NCBI GenBank assembly: GCA_002315795.1
Contig: DCIF01000094.1
Location: 10,935-16,069 of the forward strand
Reading direction: 5' to 3'
Origin: Bacteroidales bacterium UBA1733
Lineage (GTDB): Bacteria; Bacteroidota; Bacteroidia; Bacteroidales; UBA3663
Length of the DNA: 5,135 bases
Below the pieces are notes generated by a model. It ran no database searches, was not told the origin of the DNA, and worked only from the letters and a program-made list of their open reading frames with translations. Each line of letters starts with the position of its first letter. The stretch's first letter is position 1. Made by a program: the position numbers and the translations under genes. Shown here one piece after another: positions 1 through 5,135 of the stretch.

Positions 1-129
1 GCCGATGCAACGGCCGAACAGGTGCAGGAAGCTGTTCTTGCTACGGCTGAGGCCCAGCGTTGGATCGATGGCAAGCCTATCAAGAAGTTTGTTTTCGTAC
101 CTAAGAAGATTGTTAATATCGTCTGCTAA
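1..129 (+). CDS. leuS: Leucyl-tRNA synthetase, C-terminal end (partial)
   Basis: This is the last 42 codons of a gene that begins before the window, read in frame 1 and ending in TAA at 127-129. The peptide ends RWIDGKPIKKFVFVPKKIVN followed by IVC. A helix (AEQVQEAVLATAEAQRWI) followed by a G-K-P-x-K-K strand and a V-P-x-K-I-V-N-I-V terminus resembles the C-terminal domain of bacterial leucyl-tRNA synthetases, which charge tRNA-Leu in the cytoplasm. The C-terminal domain contacts the tRNA elbow. The match is from memory of the family's C-terminal pattern. The catalytic HIGH and KMSKS motifs lie outside the window, so the identification rests on this short tail. The gene converges on the minus-strand repressor gene and has its own hairpin terminator 28 nt downstream. 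Confidence 0.75.
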   Translation, partial: ADATAEQVQEAVLATAEAQRWIDGKPIKKFVFVPKKIVNIVC

Positions 130-156
130 GTTGCTATTAACAAATAGCGAATAACA

Positions 157-203
157 AATATCACCACCCCGGTTACATTTACTGTAATTTGGGTGGTGAT
201 ATT
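157..203 (+). terminator. Hairpin terminator after leuS
   Basis: A perfect 13-bp inverted repeat (AATATCACCACCC at 157-169, GGGTGGTGATATT at 191-203) encloses a 21-nt loop. The loop can itself pair TTAC (173-176) with GTAA (184-187). It sits 28 nt after the leuS stop codon. The downstream tract is only moderately T-rich (ATTATTATAA), so termination may be imperfect. The upstream side is A-rich, so it could also act weakly on the opposite strand. Confidence 0.7.
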
Positions 204-325
204 ATTATAACTTCCAGCAGCTCCACCCTAAGCGTAGCTAACACCGCTGCCGATAACTCGGCTCAGAGCGTGGTGGGAACCCTATCTGGGATTGATCCAT
301 TTGTACTGCAAACATACACTAAAAA
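204..325. other. Gene-free segment with small inverted repeats between two terminators
   Basis: No credible coding region is seen here. The segment is richer in G and C than the flanking AT-rich spacers. It can fold as follows: GCCGA (249-253), loop TAAC, TCGGC (258-262); around it GCT (246-248) with AGC (267-269) and CACC (242-245) with GGTG (272-275). Two more short hairpins follow: CCC (280-282) with GGG (288-290), and GGAT-TG-ATCC (289-298). It could be a remnant of a repeated element, a small structured RNA, or chance structure. I do not recognise an RNA family. Confidence 0.3.
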
Positions 326-375
326 ACTGCGCCTTCGTGTGATACCCAATCTCGGGCTCGACACGATGGCGCAGT
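326..375 (-). terminator. Rho-independent terminator of the DeoR-family gene
   Basis: ACTGCGCC (326-333) pairs with GGCGCAGT (368-375). After one T-T mismatch the stem continues with TCGTGT (335-340) and ACACGA (361-366), giving about 14 bp around a 20-nt loop. Read on the minus strand, the stem is followed by a run of T (plus-strand A at 321-325), as expected for an intrinsic terminator. It lies 33 nt beyond the stop codon of the minus-strand regulator. The large loop is unusual for a plain terminator and contains CCC/GGG that could pair internally. Confidence 0.75.
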
Positions 376-408
376 GTGCGTATCTATTTTTCGCTGTAAT
401 AATTGTAA

Positions 409-1170
409 TTATACAATCTCCAACGTCGGATGAACCTGTTTGATTGCTTCGATGCTCTCTTCGGTAATGTAAGAGTCGGTGATCAGCGTATGGACAAGCG
501 TCAGCGGACCGAGCACAGCAAACGAAGAAATATTGATCTTGGCACTGTCAGCCACCAGGAATACTTTATCTGCAGATTCGATCATTGCCTGTTTCACCAC
601 CAAGTCGGAAAGGCTGGGATAGGTGAGGCTCATGTCCGAAGAGATGCCAGCTGTAGCGAGGAATAACTTTCCGGCACGTAGACCGCTCAGGCTGTTAGCC
701 GCCATCTGTCCGGTCAAAGAAAGGGTAGGAGCCTTGAACTCACCGCCGGTGACGATCAAATTGATGTTAGGATTCTCGCCAAGCATCATGGCAATGTTCA
801 TGGCGTTTGTAATCACAGTGATATTGTGGAATTCTCCCAAGAGTTTGGCAATCTCGGTGGTTGTAGAACCAGAATCAAGGATGATGACATCACCGTCATT
901 AATATAGGAAACAGCCTTTTGCGCAATCTCCTGCTTCTTGTCAATATTGGACTGATTAAATAGTTTGCCTGTTTTTGCAAAACTCCCCAGATCTTTCAAG
1001 AATGCACCACCATGTTCACGCTGGATTGCCCCTAACTCTTCAAGAGCCTCAAGATCTTGTCTGATAGTAACCTCACTAACACCGAATAAGCGAGAGAGAT
1101 CTTGAACTTTAGCATGACCATCCTCTCTGATCATTTCAAGTATTTTCAATCGTCTTTGATTTAGTGCCAT
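409..1170 (-). CDS. DeoR/GlpR-family transcriptional regulator
   Basis: This 253-residue cytoplasmic DNA-binding protein is the usual length for the DeoR family. Residues 6-58 form the winged helix-turn-helix (RRLKILEMIREDG, then recognition helix SEVTIRQDLEAL at 32-43, then the G-A-x-x-x-x-H-G-G-A wing). Residues about 75-235 form the DeoR C-terminal sensor domain, with DSGSTTTEIA (99-108), TNAMNIA (121-127), TGGEF (141-145), ADSAKI (207-212) and LITD (229-232). The family usually represses sugar catabolic genes and releases DNA on binding a phosphorylated sugar. The effector cannot be read from the sequence. The start at 1170 gives the standard N-terminus and has a good promoter upstream. 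It is divergent from the remnant-esterase-DUF1593 genes, so it may control them as well as itself. This is inference, as no clear operator was found. Confidence 0.93.
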   Translation of the reverse strand: MALNQRRLKILEMIREDGHAKVQDLSRLFGVSEVTIRQDLEALEELGAIQREHGGAFLKDLGSFAKTGKLFNQSNIDKKQEIAQKAVSYINDGDVIILDSGSTTTEIAKLLGEFHNITVITNAMNIAMMLGENPNINLIVTGGEFKAPTLSLTGQMAANSLSGLRAGKLFLATAGISSDMSLTYPSLSDLVVKQAMIESADKVFLVADSAKINISSFAVLGPLTLVHTLITDSYITEESIEAIKQVHPTLEIV

Positions 1171-1237
1171 AACTACATAAAAAGTAAAAATAAAAAAGAC
1201 AACGAAATAATATATAATAAATAAGAATAATCAATTG

Positions 1238-1269
1238 CAAAAGTACACCTTTTCTCTCAATATACCAAA
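1238..1269 (-). promoter_or_regulatory. Bacteroidota-type promoter for the DeoR-family gene
   Basis: On the minus strand, TTTG (plus 1266-1269) is followed by 20 nt and then TACTTTTG (plus 1238-1245). This matches the known Bacteroidota primary-sigma consensus (-33 TTTG, about 19-21 nt, -7 TAnnTTTG). Transcription would start near 1230, giving an AT-rich leader of about 60 nt before the start codon at 1170. The -33 box is only 5 bp from the point where the truncated DUF1593 domain begins. Confidence 0.8.
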
Positions 1270-1274
1270 CATCT

Positions 1275-1613
1275 ATGGAGTGGGCTGTCAATCCAGACTA
1301 TGCAGCCTGTAACCATGAGCCACAGATAAATGGTCCGAAGGCACTCACTGCCAAGCCAGGAGAGACGTTGAAACTGAAATTTGCAGTCACCGATCCAGAC
1401 AAGGGGCAGAAGGTGAGCGTCAACTGGTGGAAGCACCCAAGCTGCACCTACGAACCAGACTGCAACGTAGCTGACCCAACAGCAGCAGTCACCACTTTCA
1501 CCGTGCCTGCAGATGCACAGGCTGGGCAGGAGATTCACCTCGTACTCGAGGCCAAGGATAATGGCAAACTTCCACAGGTACGTTATAACCGATTGGTAAT
1601 TACTGTCGAATAA
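1275..1613 (+). pseudogene. Truncated DUF1593/Sde182 C-terminal domain, remnant of a second copy
   Basis: These 112 codons align along their whole length with residues 414-528 of the DUF1593 lipoprotein encoded at 3305-4891. A hand alignment gives roughly 45% identity. Shared landmarks are M-x-W-x-V-x-P-x-Y-A, NH-x-P, A-K-P-G-E, TDPD, WW, TTFTVPADA, DNG and the final VITV. The module resembles the beta-sandwich C-terminal domain described for the Sde182 family. The N-terminal nucleoside-hydrolase-like domain and the signal peptide are absent. The frame stays open upstream to a TAA at 1218-1220, but that stretch is AT-rich promoter sequence with no similarity to the family. There are no internal stops or frameshifts, so either the truncation is recent or the domain is still made. 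Without a signal peptide the product would be cytoplasmic. No plus-strand promoter was recognised before it. It lies 68 nt before the esterase with no terminator between them. Confidence 0.8.
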
Positions 1614-1681
1614 GGTCATCTGACAGCATTCTATCTTGCAGAGCTATTGACATTCGTTATAAACTCATTAAAAAATATCAA

Positions 1682-3292
1682 ATGAAATTGCGTCAACTAC
1701 TTTCACTGACCATCGTGGCACTCAGTACCAGCCTGATGGCACAACAGCCACTCACCCGCACACACACAGCACAGGGTGAGATCGAGGGCTTTATCGAGAA
1801 CAATCTCGGCACTTTCAAGGGTGTACCATTTGCACAACCACCAGTAGGTGAACTCCGTTGGAGAGCGCCACAAGAGCCAAAGGCATACGATGGCGTATAT
1901 CAGGCAAAGGAAGTCAAGGCACGCGCCATTCAGCCACGAGTAGGTGTAGGCGGTAACGTATCTCCAGAACCAACCAGCGAGGACTGCCTCTACCTCAACA
2001 TCCTTACCCCTGCCACCAAGGCTTGTGAGAAACTCCCAGTCATGTTATGGATTCACGGTGGTGGTTTCCAGGACGGCAAGAGTTGGGACCAGTGGGGCGA
2101 CAACTTCGCACGTCAGGGCATCGTCTTTGTGAGCATCACCTACCGTATGAATGCCATGGGATACTTAGCGCTGCCCGAACTTACCCAGGAGAGCCTCAAG
2201 GAGACTGGTGTGGCTACTTCGGGCAACTATGGTATGCTCGACCAGATTCAGGCCATCAAGTGGGTGAAAGAAAACATTGCTAACTTCGGCGGTGATCCAG
2301 AGAAGATTACCATCCAAGGCGAGTCAGCAGGCGGTATCTCTGTCAGCATCCTCTGTGCATCACCTCTCACCAAGGGTCTGTTCCGCGCTGCCATCTGCGA
2401 GAGTGGCGGTGCATTCAGTCCAGTTGCTCCAGCCGGCACCATCAGCAGCAGTTCCGTCAGTCTGGCCGATGCCGAGCAGCGTGGTCGTGACATCGTGGCT
2501 AAATTAGGGTTCAAGGGCAAGAAGATCAACCTCAAGAAACTCCGTCAGATTCCTGCCGACACACTGTTGGCTGCTGCCGCTGGTGCATGCTGGCCATGCG
2601 TCGATGGCTATGTCATCAAGGGCGACCAGTACCTCCAGTATCAGCAGGGCGACTATAACGACGTAAACCTTCTCATTGGCACCAACAGCCGTGAGGGTGA
2701 TATGTTTGCACGTCCAGGCACCATGGCCGACTATGAGCAGGAGATGACCAAGCGCTTTGGCGACTGGGCTCCTAAGTTCAAGGAAATCTATCCTGCATCT
2801 TCAGATGCCGACGTGATCGATGTCCGTTCGTGCATCTTCCGCGAGTCGGCTTTCGCATGGCCTACCTACGCGTGGACTAACCTGCAGCAGCAGACGGGCA
2901 AGAGCAACATCTATGTCTATTACCTCGACCAGATTCTCAGGATGAAGGGTCGTCCGGCTCCCAAGGGCACCAACCATGCCGTGGATATGGCTTTTGTCTT
3001 CGGTCATGACTGGGCTTTCATGCCATTCGACGAGAAGGCATGGGGCGTTTCGAAGATGATGACCAAGTACTGGGGCAACTTCGTTAAGACCGGCAACCCT
3101 AACGATAACGGAGAGACCGTTGACGTGCCTGCACATGGCGAGACACTGCCTTACTGGCCTATCTATAACAAGGACGAGGAGACCGTGATGAAGTTCCGCA
3201 ACGGTGCTACCCTCATCAGTCAGCCAAACCTCAAGGAGGTTGAACTTTGGGAAGCCTTCTATAAAGATATGCGCGAGAAGCTGTACAAGTAA
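1682..3292 (+). CDS. Secreted type-B carboxylesterase
   Basis: This 536-residue member of the carboxylesterase type B / cholinesterase family (alpha/beta hydrolase) has the usual length. Residues 1-20 are a Sec signal peptide (MKLRQLLSLTIVALSTSLMA, with predicted cleavage before QQ), so it is periplasmic or secreted. Family landmarks in order are FKGVPFAQPPVGELRW (45-60), EDCLYLN (100-106), the oxyanion loop HGGGF (125-129), the nucleophile elbow GESAGG (213-218, Ser215), the acidic residue in GTNSREGD (Glu338), and the catalytic histidine in GTNHAVDMAFVFG (His432). The triad is therefore complete and the enzyme should be active. It would hydrolyse ester bonds, and the acyl group and carrier cannot be told from sequence. 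The start has an A-rich leader (TTAAAAAATATCAA) and no Shine-Dalgarno motif, as is normal in this phylum. It forms a transcription unit with the DUF1593 gene 12 nt downstream. No clear promoter was seen in the 68-nt gap upstream. Proline codons shift from CCA near the 5' end to CCT near the 3' end. Confidence 0.93.
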   Translation: MKLRQLLSLTIVALSTSLMAQQPLTRTHTAQGEIEGFIENNLGTFKGVPFAQPPVGELRWRAPQEPKAYDGVYQAKEVKARAIQPRVGVGGNVSPEPTSEDCLYLNILTPATKACEKLPVMLWIHGGGFQDGKSWDQWGDNFARQGIVFVSITYRMNAMGYLALPELTQESLKETGVATSGNYGMLDQIQAIKWVKENIANFGGDPEKITIQGESAGGISVSILCASPLTKGLFRAAICESGGAFSPVAPAGTISSSSVSLADAEQRGRDIVAKLGFKGKKINLKKLRQIPADTLLAAAAGACWPCVDGYVIKGDQYLQYQQGDYNDVNLLIGTNSREGDMFARPGTMADYEQEMTKRFGDWAPKFKEIYPASSDADVIDVRSCIFRESAFAWPTYAWTNLQQQTGKSNIYVYYLDQILRMKGRPAPKGTNHAVDMAFVFGHDWAFMPFDEKAWGVSKMMTKYWGNFVKTGNPNDNGETVDVPAHGETLPYWPIYNKDEETVMKFRNGATLISQPNLKEVELWEAFYKDMREKLYK

Positions 3293-3304
3293 TTTCAACC
3301 AAAA

Positions 3305-4891
3305 ATGAAGAAACAAACCATCCTCATAGCTGCTGTTGCTGCACTGGCGCTGACAAGTTGCCAGCAGCAGCAACCTGCAGAACCTGAATACGTCAAACCA
3401 CGTACCATCGTGACCTGTGACCCGGAACTCGATGACAACAACTCGATGATCCGTTTCCTGCTGCATGCCACCGACTTCCAGATTGACGGTCTCGTCTATA
3501 CCAGCAGCCGTTTCCATTGGCTCAACGACGGGTCTGGCAAGACACAGTATATCGAGATGTCAGAATACGACCAGCTCGGACTCGGTCCACAGCAGTCTTG
3601 GCGTTTCATGCCAGAAGAACGATTCATTGACGATATCATCGATGCATACGCTGAGTGTTACACCAACCTCAAGGTGCACGACGCTTCGTACCCTACCCCT
3701 GAATATCTCCGTTCGGTGACCTGTTACGGTAACTGTGCCTTCGAAGGCGACTACTCGTACGACAGCGATGGTTCGAACCTCATCAAGAAGAACATTCTCG
3801 ATGAGAAACCTGGTCCGTTGTTCATCCAGGCTTGGGGCGGTTCTTCATCGATAGCTTCCGCCCTCCGTTCCATTGCCGACGAGTATGAAGGCAAGCCTGA
3901 ATGGGAAAGCATTGTCAAGAAGGTAAACGAGAAAGTCATCCTTTGCCTCTCAGGAGACCAGGACAATGCCTACAACACGTATATTGCTGTCAAGTGGCCC
4001 GACATCTGGGTACAGAATGAACACGGTGGTATGGGCTACTGGGACAACACAGGCGGTCCGAAGCTTACCGAACCCGAATGGGCTGCCAAGTGGATGCGCC
4101 AAGGTCCTATCGGAAGTCTGGTGCGCTGCTGGGGCGACGGCAAGCAGATGGTGCCGGGCGATGTCATGGATCCTATCGGTGTCTCTGATGGCAAGACTGC
4201 GCTCGACCTCAAGAATGAGGGATACATCATGTGGTGCAGTGTGCAGCCTACCGGAACACTTTATGGCGATGGCGACAGCGGCTGTTTCTATCAGCTCATC
4301 GACAATGGTCTGCGTGCCTGGCAAGATCCCACCTGGGGCGGTTGGAACGGACGTTGGGATATTAAGAAGGGTGCTCCAGAATCTGGTCATCCTACCTACA
4401 TGCTCACAGACCTTCGTCCAATCATCAAAGGTGAAGCCATGAAGATGAATATGGGTTCATGGGCAGCTATGTTCGGCAATCGCGAAGAAGATCACACCTT
4501 CCCGAACATGCAGACGGAACGAAACCTCTCAGAGGCAGCCCGTATGACCTGGTCTGTGACCCCTAACTATGCCGATGCCAACCACTATCCAGTGGTGAAA
4601 GGTCCATTTGCTTTGCAGGCTAAACCAGGAGAGAAGGTGACAATCCCTGCCAAGGCTACCGACCCTGATGGCAATGCTTTGCGACTCCAGTGGTGGTACT
4701 TCCCGGTGGGTTCGTACGTATTGACCAATGAGCAGCCACTCAGCGTAGATAGTCCTAACACTGCTGAGACAACCTTCACCGTTCCCGCCGATGCAAAACC
4801 TGGCGAAACTATCCACTTTGTCCTCCAGGCCATTGACAATGGTGAACCTCAGCTGACACGTTATCTCCGCACGGTCATCACAGTCCAGTAA
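3305..4891 (+). CDS. DUF1593 / Sde182-type nucleoside-hydrolase-like lipoprotein
   Basis: This 528-residue exported lipoprotein has a basic N-terminus (MKKQ), a hydrophobic core and the lipobox LTSC, with lipidated Cys19 followed by QQQQ. The domain at about 31-400 belongs to the DUF1593 family, which is related in fold to inosine-uridine nucleoside hydrolases. The motif VTCDPELDDNNSMIRFLL (36-53) resembles the calcium-binding D-x-D-P-x-x-DD of those enzymes. Asp39, Asp43 and Asp44 are kept, but the first Asp is a Thr (Thr37). A second family-like motif is LSGDQDNAY (215-223), followed by WPDIWVQ. Residues about 414-528 are the beta-sandwich C-terminal domain also found alone at 1275-1613. 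The family is named after a Saccharophagus cellulose-binding protein, and its true substrate is unclear to me. It follows the esterase by 12 nt and ends at a strong terminator. The first ATG gives an ideal lipoprotein signal, so the start is secure. Confidence 0.88.
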   Translation: MKKQTILIAAVAALALTSCQQQQPAEPEYVKPRTIVTCDPELDDNNSMIRFLLHATDFQIDGLVYTSSRFHWLNDGSGKTQYIEMSEYDQLGLGPQQSWRFMPEERFIDDIIDAYAECYTNLKVHDASYPTPEYLRSVTCYGNCAFEGDYSYDSDGSNLIKKNILDEKPGPLFIQAWGGSSSIASALRSIADEYEGKPEWESIVKKVNEKVILCLSGDQDNAYNTYIAVKWPDIWVQNEHGGMGYWDNTGGPKLTEPEWAAKWMRQGPIGSLVRCWGDGKQMVPGDVMDPIGVSDGKTALDLKNEGYIMWCSVQPTGTLYGDGDSGCFYQLIDNGLRAWQDPTWGGWNGRWDIKKGAPESGHPTYMLTDLRPIIKGEAMKMNMGSWAAMFGNREEDHTFPNMQTERNLSEAARMTWSVTPNYADANHYPVVKGPFALQAKPGEKVTIPAKATDPDGNALRLQWWYFPVGSYVLTNEQPLSVDSPNTAETTFTVPADAKPGETIHFVLQAIDNGEPQLTRYLRTVITVQ

Positions 4892-4900
4892 TCATAGCAA

Positions 4901-4932
4901 GAATGGCGGGCGGCAACAACCGTCCGCCATTC
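4901..4932 (+). terminator. Rho-independent terminator after the DUF1593 gene
   Basis: GAATGGCGGGCGG (4901-4913) pairs with CCGTCCGCCATTC (4920-4932) through 13 bp including one G-U pair, around the loop CAACAA. The T-rich tail CTCTTTT follows. It starts 9 nt after the stop codon of the DUF1593 gene and ends the esterase-DUF1593 transcription unit, which implies that the downstream GH3 gene needs read-through or its own promoter. Confidence 0.9.
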
Positions 4933-4936
4933 CTCT

Positions 4937-4969
4937 TTTGGACACAATCATTACAACAACATACCATTC
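4937..4969 (+). promoter_or_regulatory. Weak candidate promoter for the GH3 gene
   Basis: TTTG (4937-4940), inside the T-tract of the preceding terminator, is followed after 21 nt by TACCATTC (4962-4969). Compared with the Bacteroidota consensus TTTG-N19-21-TAnnTTTG, the -33 box and spacing fit but the -7 box matches at only four of six fixed positions. A start site would fall about 15 nt before the ATG at 4991. It is a candidate mainly because a strong terminator separates the GH3 gene from the upstream unit. Confidence 0.25.
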
Positions 4970-4997
4970 CTTTCAAGAACATACCATTTCATGAAAT
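4958..4997. repeat. Imperfect 20-bp tandem repeat before the GH3 start
   Basis: Two adjacent copies (4958-4977 and 4978-4997) share AACATACCATT exactly and agree at 15 of 20 positions overall. The second copy runs into the ATG at 4991. The 20-bp period is close to two helical turns, which would suit a regulator binding side by side, but it may also be a chance duplication in a short AT-rich leader. Confidence 0.5.
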
Positions 4998-5135
4998 ACC
5001 CATTCTACTTATTCCCTACCCTCGCATTGTTGTCATGCACCACGACACCTCGTTTGGGCAATGATAGTATTGACGCCGTCATTGGTCAACTTACAAACGA
5101 AGAGAAAGCTAAGTTGCTGGTAGGTACAGGCATGG
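4991..5135 (+). CDS. Glycoside hydrolase family 3 lipoprotein, N-terminus (partial)
   Basis: The first 48 codons of a gene run off the window edge. The start ATG at 4991 opens a lipoprotein signal peptide (MKYPFYLFPTLALLSC; lipobox LLSC with lipidated Cys16), followed by a short TTTP linker. Residues 26-48, SIDAVIGQLTNEEKAKLLVG then TGM, match the typical start of a mature GH3 beta-glucosidase or related exo-glycosidase, where I-x-x-L-T-x-E-E-K is followed by L-L-x-G-T-G-M. The catalytic Asp and the second domain lie outside the window, so specificity cannot be judged. The product should be anchored in the outer membrane or periplasm, alongside the esterase and DUF1593 protein. It lies 99 nt after the DUF1593 stop codon, beyond a terminator, so it is co-located but perhaps separately transcribed. 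Confidence 0.82.
   Translation, partial: MKYPFYLFPTLALLSCTTTPRLGNDSIDAVIGQLTNEEKAKLLVGTGM

Noticed and set aside
139..160. Direct repeat AACAAATA (139-146 and 153-160) just before the leuS terminator
   Set aside because: An 8-bp repeat in AT-rich spacer is readily expected by chance and has no further structure.
189..443. Plus-strand open frame of 84 codons between leuS and the regulator
   Set aside because: It begins inside the leuS terminator stem, runs through the regulator's terminator hairpin and overlaps the 3' end of the regulator on the other strand. Its composition (a Ser/Thr-rich start, then arbitrary sequence) fits no family I know.
1257..1619. Minus-strand open frame opposite the DUF1593 remnant
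   Set aside because: It is a shadow of the plus-strand frame, which has clear homology to the downstream protein. Its Trp/Cys-rich product looks like a reverse translation artefact.
1614..1681. Possible promoter for the esterase in the 68-nt gap (TATCTTG at 1632-1638, TATAAAC near 1659)
   Set aside because: Neither matches TAnnTTTG properly and no TTTG lies at the right distance upstream, so it was not called.
2801..3517. Long minus-strand open frame (238 codons) opposite the esterase-DUF1593 junction
   Set aside because: It is antisense to two well-supported genes whose codon structure explains it, and the translated product shows no recognisable motif or signal. No promoter was recognised for it.
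3950..4442. Overlapping open frames on both strands inside the DUF1593 gene
   Set aside because: They lie wholly within a gene with an intact frame and family motifs, and have no independent support.
1..5135. CRISPR array, tRNA or rRNA gene, insertion sequence
   Set aside because: No regularly spaced repeats, no cloverleaf with a recognisable T-arm, and no transposase or paired terminal inverted repeats were seen on either strand.

Overview
The window looks like a Bacteroidota chromosome, most likely Prevotella/Segatella-like or another gut Bacteroidales. The reasons are a textbook Bacteroidota promoter (TTTG, 20-nt spacer, TAnnTTTG), start codons preceded by A-rich sequence without Shine-Dalgarno motifs, several exported lipoproteins, and a cluster of secreted carbohydrate-type hydrolases. 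The genus is inferred from style and is not proven.

Layout. Positions 1-129 are the 3' end of a plus-strand housekeeping gene, probably leuS, followed by a hairpin terminator (157-203). Positions 204-325 hold no convincing gene but contain compact inverted repeats. A second hairpin (326-375) is oriented as the terminator of a minus-strand DeoR-family repressor gene (409-1170). The repressor promoter lies at 1238-1269. Immediately beside it, at 1275-1613, is a 112-codon remnant that matches only the C-terminal domain of the large protein encoded further downstream. Next come a secreted type-B carboxylesterase (1682-3292) and, 12 nt later, a lipoprotein of the DUF1593 / Sde182 nucleoside-hydrolase-like family (3305-4891). 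A strong terminator follows (4901-4932). The window ends in the first 48 codons of a lipoprotein that begins like a glycoside hydrolase family 3 beta-glucosidase (from 4991).

How the genes may work together. The esterase, DUF1593 protein and GH3 enzyme are all exported and look like a small catabolic set for an acylated or glycosylated substrate. The esterase would remove acyl groups, GH3 would cleave a beta-glucoside, and the DUF1593 protein would have an undefined hydrolase or binding role. The divergent DeoR-type protein normally senses a phosphorylated sugar and could repress the set, but no operator was identified.

The most notable point is the truncated DUF1593 C-terminal domain. Its homology to the downstream copy begins abruptly at one methionine, five bases from the -33 box of the deoR-type promoter. 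This suggests that a deletion or recombination removed a first, full-length DUF1593 gene and whatever lay upstream of it. The remnant and the 5' part of the esterase also share a proline-codon preference (CCA) that fades further downstream.
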